From the NCBI GenBank assembly GCA_033675265.1, contig JAUJYZ010000465.1, positions 174,501 to 238,500 of the forward strand: DNA of 64,000 nucleotides. The letters run 5' to 3'. The notes under the pieces were generated by a model that searched no databases, was not told the DNA's origin, and was given only the letters and a program-made list of their open reading frames with translations. The stretch is from Actinostola sp. cb2023 (lineage: Eukaryota; Cnidaria; Anthozoa; Actiniaria; Actinostolidae). A program made the translations under genes and the position numbers. Within the stretch, counting starts at the first letter, position 1. Each line of letters begins with the position of its first letter. Below are positions 46,201 through 61,200 of the stretch, in pieces.

Positions 46201-49200
46201 TGAATCCGATCACGTGATGCATCCTGAATACTTGGTAGCCAACCCAGGCTCTGTGTATAATGCTGCAGAGGTGAGGTTACTAATTGTGTTTTATATATAA
46301 TATATTTTAGCGCTAGCACTAGTACTAGACAGTGTAGGTTCATACTGCCACTTCATTTTCTTGTGGCTTGATACTTGTTCTAGATCTAGATCTTGATCTT
46401 CTTGGTATACTTGATGCTTGTTCTTGATCTTCTTTGATGCTTGTTCTTGATCTTTTTGGTACTTGATGCTTGTTCTTGATCTTCTTGGTACTTGATGCTT
46501 GTTCTTGATACTTAGTTTGGTACTTGATGCTTGTTCTTGTTCTTGATCTTCTTGGTACTTGATGCTTGTTCTTGTTCTTGATCTTCTTGGTACTTGATGC
46601 TTGTTCTTGTTCTAGATCTTCTTGGTACTTGATGCTTGTTCTTGATATTTAGTTTGGTACTTGATGCATGTTCTTGATCTTCTTGGTACTTGATGCTTGT
46701 TCTTGATCTTCTTGGTACGTGATGCTTGTTCTTGATATTTTTGGTACTTGATGCTTGCTTGTTCTTGATATTCTTGGTACTTGATGCTTGTTCTTGATCT
46801 TGATCTTCTTGGTACTTGATGCTTGTTCTTGTTCTTGATCTTCTTGGTACTTGATGCTTGTTCTTGATCTTCTTGGTACTTGATGCTTGCTTGTTCTTGA
46901 TCTTCTTGGTACTTGATGCTTGTTCTTGATCTTTTTGGTACTTGATGCTTGTTCTTGATATTCTTGGTACTTGATGCTTGTTCTTGATCTAGATCTTCTT
47001 GGTACTTGATGCTTGTTCTTGTTCTTGATCTTCTTGGTACTTGATGCTTGTTCTTGATCTAGATCTTCTTGGTACTTGATGCTTGTTCTTGATCTTTTTG
47101 GTACTGATGCTTGTTCTTGATCTTTTTGGTACTTGATGCTTGTTCTTGATCTTTTTGGTACTTGATGCTTGTTCTTGATATTTTTGGTACTTGATGCTTG
47201 TTCTTGTTCTTGTTCTTGATCTTCTTGGTACTTGATGCTTGTTCTTGATCTAGATCTTCTTGGTACTTGATGCTTGTTCTTGATCTTCTTGGTACTTGAT
47301 GCTTGTTCTAGATCTTCTTGGTACTTGATGAGTGGCCTTGTTCTTGATCTTGATCTTCTTGGTACTTGATGCTTGTTTTTGTTCTAGATCTTCTTGGTAC
47401 TTGATGCTTGTTCTTGTTCTTGATTTTCTTGTTACTTGATCAGTTGATCTTGATCTTCTTGGTACTTGATGCTTGTTCTTGATCTTGATCTTCTTGAATG
47501 GTACTTGATGCTTGTCCTTGTTACGTTCTTAATCTTGGTACTTGATGCTTGTTCTTGATCTTCTTTGTACTTTTGCTTGATGTTCATTCTTGTTTTTGAC
47601 CTCAGTCCTGCTCTTTTCGGCTCGACGGAGAGCCCTCATCGATGAACATTACCCATACTCATTAGCGGTCTCGTCACTGAGTTGTATCGTTTTTCACGAC
47701 GTTCATATTTTCATTATACAGAACACCTGTCAGTGCTCCAAAAGTGAAATATGTCGTTTCAACTTTGTAAACAACACCTCCAAATGCGAATGCAACTCGA
47801 CTGCTCCAGGATCTAACTGCTCTGCAAGTAGGTACCATGAATACAACGGCATTCCAGTTTCATAATCGTTGTTGCCCAGTTGATTGCACGGCAAGGTCTT
47901 CATATAGCTGCACAAACTGTCCTGGCTATTGTTCTTTAAGTAAAAACAATGCATAGAATGACAATAGAATAATAGCCAGGACTTTTGTGCAGCTACACGA
48001 ATACCTGACTTGATTGTACAATCAACTATAACAATTGCTTGATATCAATAGACGTCATTTCCGGTCTCGTGAGGATATATATTTCATCAGCTGAATTGTA
48101 CTTTTTCAATAGAATACTATCTGCTTGATAGCAGTTATAGGGTGGTAGTATTTGCCCGGCATTAATTTGAAGGCAAATGATGAGATTCAAGGATCCGGAG
48201 TTTTAACAGCTGATTGATATCAATCAATTGGTACTCACATCCATACAGTTTAAACAAAGGAATTGAAATAAGTTTATATATTCTAATAATAAAGGTTCTG
48301 CATTTTGTATGTTCCACACACACTATAAAGTAAGTGGGAACTAAGTTGTTTCTCCAAAACCTCTATGTCGTCTTCTGAACCGAAGGAAACTAGTTCCCTA
48401 GTACACATATGGAATAAAAGTATACAACTTTATTAAATAATTGTAATCCCTTAATAAGCTTAAAAGCTGACTAAATCATGTAATATCTCAGCAATGTATT
48501 TCTCACGGTATGAAAATGAATAAACTGATATATAGATGTGTTTCTAGAACAAGAAAAGGGACCGTAAATATATGTATTAAATATAAACGATCGCGCACAC
48601 AAAGTACGCAAATAACAAAAACGTATTACTGAAGATGTACGCACGAAACACGTACTAAACGACCAAAATGTACAAAGCAATTGCTCTATAATACCTTTTT
48701 TAACTTTTCAGACTTATCTACAACTGTATCGCCTTCACCAACATACACGGCTCATTCACCCTCTTCCTCGTTGGCTTCCTCCTCTTCCTCGATCCCTTCC
48801 TCCTCTTTCTCGTTCCCTTCCTCCTCTTCCTCGTTCCCTTCCTCCTCTTTCTCGTTCCCTTCCTCCTCTTCCTCGTTCCCTTCCTCCTCTTCCTCGTTCA
48901 CTTCCTCCTCTTCCTCGTTCCCTTCCTCCTCTTCCTCGCTCCCTTCCTCCTCTTTCTCGTTCCCTTCCTCTTCTTCCTCGTTCCCTTCCTCCTCTTTCTC
49001 GTTCCCTTCCTCCTCTATCTCTTCATTCTCTTCCAGTACTCAATCCATCTCACCCTCACCCTCGTCCACTTTTACACCTACAACTACAGCGTCAGTATCT
49101 ACGACGTCTTCAACATCAACAGGTACGTGGCATGCGTTACAACAAGGTATATATACCGTGTGTCTTTTATTACCTTATGACACAGTAAAAAAATATTGTT

Positions 49201-52200
49201 ACAACAGTTGCAATGATAGTACAAAAAGTACAAAAACTTGACCCAATAGCCTGGGCTTGAAACCTTTGTTCAGAGTCATTGGAGTGTAACTTCAATATCT
49301 TAATCGCTTATACGCCGAATTCATAATGGCGGATTTTTAGTTTGGCGATACGATACGTTCCTGGTGCAAATGATCATTGTCATTTCAAACAGTACCTAGA
49401 AATAAACATTTTTGGAAAGTCTCTTTGCTGTAGACTAAATATCATTGGAGTTATTGTTAAGCTAGGAATGCTCTAGGTAGGCTTTAGGATCGGTTGTTGC
49501 ACAGTCTTTATTCAAGCTCTGGCTGCCTAGGATAATTACAATTTGAGGTGCGGTCACTTTTATACTAGTGATGCGCACTAACTGTCTATCATTATATCAA
49601 TGTCAGTTTGATCTAGGTTCGTGATTGGCTATATACTATGTAGTTCTAGATTACAATTATCAAATACGCAGTTAAGTAATCTAAAGATTTTATATAGTTA
49701 ACTTCTGAAATACTGCAACAAGTTATACTGTTGGATAGTGAAAATTATAAGTTATCTGATTGTGTCTAAATAATGTAAGTGGGAAATAGGAATAAGAAGT
49801 TCTGATGAAGTATAGTGTCTTTGGGTGTGGTAGATAATTGTGTGTCAACAATGCTAAAATAGGAGGAGACTGAATGATAAGAAAATAGGAAATTGATCTA
49901 GAATACAATCTGGCATTAATGGCACTGAAGTCTTAATAGCGTTGACTTAGCTTATCAATAAATGAGAGGAATGTAGTTGTTTTAAAAAGTGTTTTGAGAA
50001 TATACAGCAATTAATAGTGTCGGTAAAATCAGTAATTCTGTTGTGTAACATATGACAGATCATAAATAGAGAGTTTTGTATGTATTTTTCAAGTGAATAC
50101 TCACCAGCCTCGTTTTAATTTGGTGCAAATTCACAAATTCAAATATTCATATCTTCTGAAGGATTTATTATTTGGTTTCAAAACACACACATAGTATTTA
50201 GATGATCACATTCTATCATGTCAATATTTACTTTTCACAAAATAATATTTTATGCCTTTTATGCAAATTAGAAGCAGCCATTATGAATTCGGTCTTTTAA
50301 GCTGTTATAATTAAAACACTCATTAGTATGCTTTAAACAGTGGCGATCACTGGTACTTGTGATGATAAGTGATGACAATCAATATATTTCTGCAATCAGT
50401 TTGGAGTAAGGTCATAAGATAAATTGAGAGACTGGGCCGAGACGCCAATGGAGTAGGACGTGCCCAACGAAGCTCCGGAACACCCAAGCTATTTAGATGG
50501 CAAGTAATAAGGCAAAACGTAAAACTAGAAACAGCAGCGAAACAAGTAAAAGCGCTTCACAATCGCCACTGGATAAAAATAACAGAAACGACACAGAACC
50601 AGCAGAAGACGAAGTATTTCTGGCATTAGACATGGCACAAGAAGTCAGCTCCAACATGAAGAAGATACTAGAGAAACTGGAAAAACTCGATACGTTGGAG
50701 AACGTCATGGACAAGGCGGCAGGAAAAATCGACTCCATTGAAAACCAGTTCACCCACCTCGGCAAAAAAATGGACTCATTGGAGACCAAGCAATTAGAAA
50801 CCGAAGAGGCCATCAAGGAACTGAATGCTGCCTCTGAGAAAATGGCGGACGAGAAGGAACACATGTGGGATCGCCTGAATCACTTTGAAGATTGACTTTT
50901 TTTGCGGCAAAGCAAAGAGCAAGCTACCTTGAAGCATATTCCAAAAGGGAAAATCTTATATTCATGGGTATCCCTATTGATACCCAAGAAGGTCAAGAAA
51001 ATACGGAGGAGATTATACGAGCTCTCTTTACAGATAAACTCAATATGACAAACGCTGAAGAAATTGAGTTCCAACGACTACATCGATTTGGGAGACCTAA
51101 AAATGGATCAAGACCAGTCATTGCGAGATTCTTGCGCTATAAAGACGTGATAAAAGTCCTCCAAAACACTTTCCGCCTAAAAGGATCAAGTATATCAATC
51201 TTCCAAGACTTCCCAAAGGAGATCCAAGACTCCAGAAAGCGCCAACTACAAAAGCTCAAAAAGGCCAAAGATGAGGGAAAGTCAGCCTACTTCAGTAAGA
51301 GTAAGCCCGATAAACTGTATATCGAAGGTAAACTGGTTCCAGAATTTGGACAGTAGATATTATTTATTGATTTACGAACTGTATACGCGTATTCTCAGTA
51401 ATTATTCAACTTCAGTCCATGTGGCAGTCCCAGAGGAAATCTATAGAATATATCTAGTAATATCTAGTCTATTTATAATAAGTATCATAAAATAATTTCG
51501 TGGCTCTTTAAATTTACTTTAAAATTCCGCCTTACCTATGGTTTCGAAAATCTGGGTGCGAGAGCTTTTAAACCATTCTATAGTAGAAATCACACAGAAA
51601 GACTTTATACAGCCTTTTTTGTCTTTCTGTTCTATGTTGTTCACTATGTTAATGAGCATTAGTTTATACGATCAATTTTTTTCTAATTCTATTGGGTGGT
51701 TAATGAACGCGTTAAATAAGCCATTGTTCTACTGATGCAGAGAATCATTGTCCCTTTATAGAGCAAAGAGTGTATGTGGCACAACAAATAGGTCAATTTA
51801 AACAAAAGAAAGCTCATCAATGAAACTAGATAATTGTACTTTTCTCTCATTGAATGTTCGAGGGCTTCGCTCTTATAGTAAAAGAACGGCTGTCCTTTAC
51901 TTGGGTTGAGACGTAAAAAGGCGGACATAATCTTCTTACAAGAAACGTATAGCACCTTGGAGGTCGAAAATACTTGGAAAGCGGAATGGAGAGGCAAAGT
52001 ATACTTTTCTCACGGGACAAATCACAGTAGAGGTACAATGATCTTGATCAGAGACGATCTAGAATTTGATTTTGAGAATGTTGAAATTGATCCAAACGGT
52101 CGATCTATTTTGCTTGAGGCAACAGTGCAGGGCTTCCCGCTTTTACTTCTAAATATATATGCGCCTAACACTCTTGGGCAGCAGAAGCACTTCTTCTCTT

Positions 52201-55200
52201 CCGTACTACAAAATTTAAATGATCATGCCGATATTATGACCGAAAGAGCCATACTTATAGGCGGAGATTTTAACCTTTTCTTTGACACGCATTTGGACTG
52301 CGACGGTGGCAACCCTCAATTGAAAGAGGATCCACTTAAATTAGTTAGAGATCTGAAAATGAACTATGATTTAACTGATATATGGAGGATTCGGAATCCG
52401 GCCTCACGCCGGTACACTTGGCGGCAAAAGAACATGGCGAACAATTTCATACACCATGGCCGCGAGCATGCGCAATGCTCACTCGTATTCAACTACGGGT
52501 CACTTCAAAATTACAGAGTAAACAGTGCATTTTCATTCAATATTTGTCGTACCTCTTATATCATTACGGTTCCTCAATCTCCACAAGTCCCAAATCATTC
52601 TTTCATACTTCGTCTCGCCCATGGTTAGTGTTTCTCTCATGTGGAATATGCCTAACATTGTTCCCAAGTCCATTGAAAAATAGGTATAATTAGCTAAGCA
52701 TCCGCCATACTGTCTTTGTAACTGACCCGAGATGCCGTACAGTTATTGTAGTTCAGAACATTTTTCAGGAGTTCGAGCTTCTTTCCACAAGTCTGATTCG
52801 AAAGTTCAAGTGTCCATTTCAAATAACTCCTTATTAAAATCGCTGAAAATGTCCTCGTTGGTTGTTCCCAAATCGTTTACAACTTGGTAGTTTTTCGGTG
52901 ATTATCCCATTGTTGTCCTTTTGGGTTTTTCCATAGCGATACCTCTTGCGTTTGAAACACAATTGTGCGTTTGTGAACGATCTATTGGTAAATTGAGTAT
53001 TACAACCTTGTTACAGAAAGATCAAAGTTTCTGATGAAGTATGTTTTATGGAGATCGGCGTTACTATGGCAACGCTGAGAGAGAATTCCTATTTTTACAT
53101 ATTCTCGATTTCTATAGATTCTAGTGGGTTATTTTTGGGAAATGCTCTTGTGATCTTATAGTGGGCATAATTGTCTCTAGTTCTAGTGAATACAAGCAAA
53201 TTCTGTGAGAGCGTTTGTGAGATATCTTCGATGAAATGTTTTGAGTATATAATTCAAGCGTAAATAAAGTAATTAAATCAATGACCTGAAATCCAAGTAA
53301 ATCGGGCGTATCAAAACTCAAATTTAGACTTGAATTGTTGCAATGATATTGAACTACTTTTCTGGAAAAGTTGAGAGAAATCGCTTGCAATGATATCGGA
53401 AAATGTGAGCTCAAGTCATACACGATGAGGTGTTTACTTTGCTCTTGTTGTCCACCATTCGTTCTATTTTTACTAAAAAAGTCATAATTAACAATACCGT
53501 TGGTAAATTTTGTTTAAAATTGACTATGCTCAAATTTAGATTGTAGCTGATATGTTGTTGTAAAATCAAGCTCATTGAAACATTTTAAGGCCGCCAAATA
53601 TAAGCTTCAAATCAGAACATTTTTCAACCAGTTTTAGTAGTTGTAAGTTGTTGATTCATCATATGCAGCTCTTTTGTTCTAGTTTGGCACCTTCTCTTGT
53701 GCATTCCACCTTGCGAACGCTCTTCCGAAATATGCTAATCTGCAGTATTATAATAACAATAGACAAAAATAAAAGCAATGTAATATCACACAATCGCTCG
53801 AATTTTACGATGAAAGGCCAGTGTTTTCTTAATTAGAATAAAAACGTGTCATTTACGCGCCAGCAATGTCATCCGCTGACTGTATGAAATTGTTCGCCAT
53901 GATCCGCTAATACAAAGAAGGCTTGATTTCTGGTTAGTCAGTGACGGACTCCAGGAAGACATTGAGTCAGTAGACATTATTCCCTCTATTAAGTCCGATC
54001 ATTCAGCCATTACGCTAAGAATTATAAGTATAGATCAACATAAGAGAGGACCTTCCTTTTGGAAATTTAACTCTACTCTTGTCGATGACCCGAATTATTG
54101 TAAATTAATTTCTGATCTATACTTGAAATGGTTAGAAGAATTCAAAGAAATTGATGACAAAAGGCTTTTGTGGGATCTCATTAAGTATATAAGATTCGTC
54201 AAGAAACTATTAGATATAGTAAATCCAAAGCTACTGAACGACGGAAGAAAATTACCGATATTGAAAACAAATTAAAACAGTGCGTACAAAAACTTGAGGA
54301 AACACCATCCGAAGAAAATCTCCGAGCTTTAGAAATTGCAAAAGCCGAACACGAATCCCACTATGACTTCTTTGTTCAAGGAGCAATTATACGGTCACGC
54401 GCTAGGTGGTTTGAAAAAGGGGAAAAAAGCAACAAATACTTTTTAAATCTAGAAACTTATAATCAAAGTAAGTCGTGTATCAGGAAAATTCATTTAAACA
54501 ACTCTACGATAACCTCGTGCAATCCCGATACTATAATGAAGGAGCTAGAACGATTTTACGCACAACTCTACAGCGGAGAGCAATCATCTGAATTCGATGG
54601 AGAATCTTCAATTGATTTTGTTGACAGCCCCCTTATACCAAAATTGACAGAAGAACAAAGTAACAAGTGTGAAGGCAAACTTACAAAAGCAGAATGCCTA
54701 AAAGCGCTACTCACATTTAAGAATAACAAAACCCCGGGAAACGACGGATTGAACGCGGAATTCTATAAAGCTTTTTGGACAACTATAGGTGACTTAGTTG
54801 TTGATAGCTTGAAAAAAGCCTATGAAAAAGGAGAACTCTCCAACTCTCAAAAACAAGCTATCATCAAGCTAATAGAAAAGAAAGATCGGGACAAAATGTT
54901 TTTGAAGAATTGGCGACCCATATCACTGCTAAATGTAGATGTGAAAATGCGACAAAGGCACTCGCTAATAGATTAGAGCCAGTGTTACCATACATTATCC
55001 ACAACGATCAAAACGCCTATGTGAAAGGACGACTTATTAGTGATAGCGTAAGATTAATTGATGACTTAATGTACTACACTAAAGAGCGTAAACTATCCGG
55101 TTTATTATTGGCCATCGATTTTGAAAAGGCCTTTGATTCATTAAAGTGGAAATTCCTGGAAAAAGCTCTAAAAGCCTTCAACTTTGGAGATTCCTTCATA

Positions 55201-58200
55201 AGATGGGTCAAATCAATGTATAGTAATATTCAAAGCTGCGTTCTAAATAATGGATATGCTACCAATTTGTTTATGATCCAAAGAGGAGTAAGACAAGGCG
55301 ATCCTCTCTCACCATACTTGTTTATCCTTTCTTTGGAACTGTTAGCCATCAATATAAGAAATGATACGAATGTTAAAGGCTTCAATTTTTATGAGCGGGA
55401 AATTAAATTAAATATCTTTGCGGATGATCTAACCTCATTCCTACCAGATAAAAAGTCTTACAACCGACTTATGGAGATTTTGGAGCACTTCGGTTTTCGG
55501 TCCGGTCTTAAAGTAAATCGTAGTAAATTAGAAGCACTTAATCTTGGCGACGGTGCCTCAAAAATAGAAGTTCCTGACATTGACCATATGGATAAACCCA
55601 TCAAAATTCTAGGAATCCATTTCTCATATGACTACAAAAGTGTATTACAACTAAATTTGGAATCCATTTTAAAATCTCTTCAAAAAACTCTCAATTTATG
55701 GATATGGAGAAACTTAACAATACTCGGTAGAATTCAAATCGTTAAAAAAACATTTGCACTCTCCAAGTTTATTTATCGCGCATCACAGGTTCCTAATTCA
55801 AAGGAAGTGATAAAGGAAGCTAATAGATTAATATACGACTTTATTTGGAAAGGAAAGGACAAAGTTAAGAGAAGAGCTCTAATCCGAGATTATAACGAAG
55901 GTGGACTAAAGATGCTCGATTTAGAATCTCTTATTAACGCACAGAAACTTATTTTTCTTAAACGATACTGCACAGAAGAGGATAGACCATCTTGGATGCT
56001 GCTATTAGATACTTTTTTGAAGTCAGTCGGTGGCCCCTTCCTGTTGAAATGCAACTATAATTTAAACACCCAACCCATAAAATTATCGCCCTTTTATAGA
56101 GAATGTTTGTCCCTCTGGTCTACTTTACCTTTTGTAAACAATAAATTAGAAACACCACACGATATATTAAACCAAATTATTTGGAACAACGAAGCTATAA
56201 AAATAAATAACAAATCGTGCTACTATCCACAGTATATTGAAATCGGAATCCAGAAAGTTAGAGATATGATGAACAGTGACGGAAAATGTTTGCTCAAAAG
56301 TAACAACTATCTCGATTGGTTCTCTTTGATAGATGCTATTCCTATAAAATTGAAACAAGCGGAGTTATTAGGTCCAAACAACGAACCCCCTGCTCTCCCG
56401 ATTCCGACCAACTTAAACTCGTGTTCGATTCGAGAGAAATGAATATCACTCAGATTACGTCTAAGATGTTTTACAATATATCCTATCGACAAAGCTACAT
56501 GAAAACGCCCACGGCACAAGACAGATATAATTAATATTCTCAGATAGTCCAATAAACTAGAAAGAAATCTATGCTTTGCCCTTCATTGTCGCTCTGGACA
56601 CCAGGACCCGAGAGTTTCAATTTAAAATACTACACAGGATTCTAACCACAAACGTAATGTTAAAAAAGTTTGGTTATCGGGAATCAGCAGAGTGTACTTT
56701 TGGCTGCGTAGAAGAGGAAACTCTCGAACATTTATTCTATCATTGTCATTATTCCACTCTTTTTTGGTTAGAAGTCATTAAATGGCTAGAAAACGTCGAC
56801 ATCCTGATAGGCCGTTTAGATTTATGTAATATTCTTTTTGGTTTACATGGCACTCAAAATAAATATCACCTTTTAATCAATCATCTCTTATTAATAGGAA
56901 AGAGAAGCATTTTTCTCTGCAAATTACTGAGAAACATTAAGCCATGCATCTTTTGATGTTTTTATCAGCTTAGTTAAGAATACCAAGGTGATAGAGGAGC
57001 ACATAGCCCTAAAAAATAACAAGTTAACAGTACACCAAGAAAAATGGGAGAAAATCACTCCTTTTTTTGCAAAAACATAAGTCTAGCTTTTTCAGTCACA
57101 TGCCACATATTCTCTTTGAACCAATCACCCAAACCAACATATATATGGTATAGCTATTTACATAGTCAACAACATTGTAATAACCTTAAGCATTGTATAT
57201 AAGTATGTTCTTCTTTGAATTGTTCAAACAAAAACAAAAACAAAACAAAACAAAACAAAAAAATAACAAAACTTTAGTTCAAAATGTTATTATGTATGTG
57301 ATAATATTGAAATAAACATTTAAAATAAAAAAATTAAAATAAATTAAAAAAATTAAAAAATAAGATAAATTGGTTATTGAATGGCCACTGATGTTAAAGG
57401 CTATTCAATAACCCTTACGTAATAGTCTCTGTCAAATATATAGTCTAGTAGCCTCTCTCGAATAAAATCTCGAATACCAATGGGGAGTTTGCAGGTCTTG
57501 CCCGTGACATTGCCCACCACCATACGTTTCTCAGTATAGTAAGAAAAAGGCCAACTTCTATCGCCCATAACTTTCGCTCTATTCATCGAAATTACTTCAA
57601 ACTTTCAATTTTTTCTAACTTTGGTGTGCTCTTTTCAAATATTATACTTACATTATAGCTACCGCACCTCTGTCACTTCTAAATAAAATTACTACAATAC
57701 ACACAGTTTATATAGTATTGAGAATTCATAAGAAAAAGTAGCTGAACAACATTGTACTTTTTTATTTGTCTCGGTTACACCAACGTTTCATAAATGAACT
57801 CATGTTCAGTAGTGTTTTTCATAACCAAACCCTTCCATTCAAATATCCCCATCACAAGAAAGAGGATGTCAGAATTAGTAAGTTTTCAAAGTTTTGTTAG
57901 GTGTACTTAGATATTGAAATTGTGTGACATCTTTGCAATTGATACCCTCTAGCATCGTCAGTATTAAGCTGAAATTCACCAAACTTTGCAGACTAGCTAA
58001 GTTTGGTCTGCTCTCTCAGGAAATGTTTACCAGTTTATTATTGAATCAGTTTCACGGACTTGGTTTCAGTCCCTGCTTGTTTTGGTAATGCCTAAATGAT
58101 TTGCTACGTAAAACTTTCATTTTTGTAGTTATGTTTGTCTTCTCATTGTGTTCCAGATTGCCAACTTGATTTTCCCAGAGCTTCAACGCAAGACTATGTT

Positions 58201-61200
58201 ACAATATCCTCTGCATTTGCCCAAGCAGTTACGCAATTTACCTTGTCTTTTTGGCTGAAGATTCCTTCTTCATACAGCGACTTGGTCCTAGTTTTCGGCT
58301 ACGCAACGACTGATGGAAATTCCCAGATGTCTTTGGGAATCAAACGAGACGGAATCACTGAAATTGACATCAATGGAGGTTCAGCGTAAGTAAAATCAAT
58401 TAACTTATTAATAATATTCATGAAAACAATTATCGGTTCTGATTGGCTAAGAGAGATTTCACTGACGAAGCAAATGGCAAACTGAAGCTGTTTTCCTCAA
58501 TTTAGAATCGTGTCCAAAGTGTTCAATTAGTTCACAATTAATAATTTCAGTCAAATGTATTACAGTGTGGACACTCCAACCGTGAACACTTCAAGTTTTT
58601 TTCTAACTTTCTATTGCATCATAGCCTCTCAAATGCAGCATTGAGTTTAAATACACTTAGTGATCAAAATAAATCATTTTTCTGATCAGATAGCTCAATC
58701 GATTTATTTATATATGTGTGTTAGAAAAAACCTAAGTGTTCACGGTTCGAGTGTCCATACTGTAAAATCCTTCATTGAATTTTTGAAGTTGAAGTTTATA
58801 AAAAGTTGAGAAGATTTACTCAATTTTGACTTTTCATCAAAGCGTTAGCCGCCCCAGGGTTAATCCGAGGAAACAATGAAAATGCTCAAAATACAATATC
58901 CGTGGTCGAGTAATTTAGAATATGTATAGGATATCGCGTAAACTAGAAAACAAATACGCTTTTGCTCCTAATTTTGTCATTGTGAAGTGAAAATTCAATT
59001 TTTTTCCGAATAACTAAACTTTACCGTATTCTCGAAACACTTTATAAGTGTCAGTCGTCTTATCTTCAACGTACGCTGAGAAACAAATTTTTGAAATTTT
59101 GAGCGTGATGGCCTGATGTGCGGTACCTGCAGCTGGTGCACTTTTCCGTGAAGCAGTCGGATTTTACCTTCGAGAGGGCATTTGCTAGCGTTCGGTAGTT
59201 AAACATGACGTCTTGCCGTCATGCGTTGCAAGCCTCGTTTTGATGTTTTTTTCAGAATTTAAATCGTTCATAACTTCGCAGAGATATATAATTTCGTCAT
59301 GAAATTAGTTATATAAGTATAATGTAGAAGTTTCATGACGAAATTATATATCTCTGCGAAGTTATGAACGATTTAAATTCTGAAAGAACATCAAAACGAG
59401 GCTAGCAACGCATGACGGCAAAATCCCATACTAAAGTCTATAAATGTCATCCCCGATAACTTTTTCAGATTTTATCCTATACCATCGAAACTTTCCAGAA
59501 ATGTTCTTTCAGACAAACTCTTTCAGACTTATCATACCCAGATCATATAGGCTGTTTGCACCAGAAAGAAATCAGTTTGCCGATCTTAAAAATCAGTACG
59601 CGTGAGAAGAGTGAATTAGCGCTTCCTTATGGTTGCCATGGCAATTTAATTATAGCACTCTGCGAAAGATCCGAAAACACTTTCACGCATGCGCCAAGTA
59701 GCATTTGGTAAATTTGTTCACTTTATCGTACAAAGACACATTACACATCATTTTAAAGCTTTAGAACGTGCAGAGGATTGGGAGCAAGTCCGTAAAACTA
59801 ATTCAATAAGAAACGTTAACTAGCAACGTACAGTGGGCATCATTTTCGGAGAGAGCAGTACTAATGCTCGTTTAGTAATGGCTAATTAATGTCTCGCGAT
59901 GTTGTCCCCTTCACAGTTCCCTGCGCCATCTTGAAAGGTAGCCGAGCCTTTGCATCGAAGCGAGACTGGCAGTGACCTTGCAATGATAGAGACATGCGAA
60001 TAATTGTCGAAGGTGTTAATGTGCAAATGTGCTTTACAGAGGTGGACAACCTTAATGACATTGACTGAATGTACCACCCATACTCCCTTTTGGTCTTATA
60101 AATTGTCAGTCAAATTTGGCTTGAATATACACCTATTCCAAAAATCGTTGTCCCCGCCGAAAGCAACAAGCAAGAAGCTGCATATCAAACTTATGTCCTG
60201 CATCATTGAACATTTGCTCCTGTTGGGATCCAGTATCACGCGGACAACGTTTTTTGTTAATGCTTTGTTTACTAATGCACGTGAGGCCCGATTGATCCAG
60301 CAATTTGTTCACTATGGCCGCTAAATAAAGCAGATTCGTACGTGACTGGTTTATCATTTCTGAATTCATATTTTTCCTTTGACAATGTGTAAATCAGGTA
60401 ACTAAAATATAAGAGAGGATGGAAAAGCTGCATATGTTTCCTCAACGGGAAAATATATCACAAATTCGAACTAACTTATTGATCTCGTGCGTGTAAATAT
60501 TGGAAATTGCCTTCAAAAAACGTCCTTTCCGAGCCATAATTTATTTGCCAATTCGCCGGCCTATGTAGCTTCTACATACAGACCGCGATACAGAGCACCA
60601 ATATGATGTTCACAATTACCAAACAAAGAGTTTTAGATTTCAGTTTGCCACCGCTTAATTATATCCAATATACATGTATTTTATATCAAAACGCGCGTAT
60701 CATTACAGAGCATTTGAATCTGGCGGTAGGTTTTTGATTGACACAATTCCCAAAGAATTCAAAGGGTTTTTGTGTGTAGCGTATCTAACGCTCTCCCATA
60801 TCTCTTCAGAGATTTCAGTTCGATCAATTTTGAAGAAACGGAAAATGCCACCTTGAAACCTCTTTATTTGTGCTTGAATTGCCAGCTTATTCATTCCTTA
60901 CATATTCGTCTTTTATATTCCGTTGGTAGGTTTTTGATTTGTATTTTAACAATGCAGTAAAAAGCAAAAATGTATCAAAATCATGCTGTTTTTCGCCTAA
61001 ACAAGACTCGCCTCATCTGCATATGTGAAACAATGACCTTTTGTATAACATAAGTTTGATATGCTGCGCCATCTTGAAAGGTAGCCGAGCCTTTGCATCG
61101 AAGCGAGACCAACAGTGACCTTGCAATAATAGAGACATGCGAATAATTGTCGAAGGTGTTAAAAAAGGTCTCTATCATTGCAAGGTCAACGTTGGTCTCG

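Larger units (their letters stand above)
50427..57359 (+). mobile_element. Apparently full-length L1/Tx1-type LINE in intron 4
   Basis: 6,933 bp including a 1.47-kb nested insertion. A short 5' UTR starts GAGAGACTGGGCCGAG, then ORF1, ORF2 (APE endonuclease, RT, zinc-ribbon end), 3' UTR with (AAAAC)n and an A-rich tail. A 13-bp target duplication bounds it, so the 5' end looks intact. Both ORFs carry single-base frame breaks, so it is dead as written, yet the perfect duplication points to a young insertion. Confidence 0.93.

Noticed and set aside
46385..47590. CRISPR-like array
   Set aside because: Contiguous minisatellite without spacers, in an intron of an animal gene; same for the 12-bp repeat at 62186-62325.
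48681..48711. Upstream start of the Ser-rich ORF at 48681
   Set aside because: A clear 3' splice site at 48711 and phase match to exon 3 make this intron sequence.
57401..57586. 61-codon minus-strand ORF after the LINE
   Set aside because: Reads like protein but is short, antisense in an intron, and matches no family I know.
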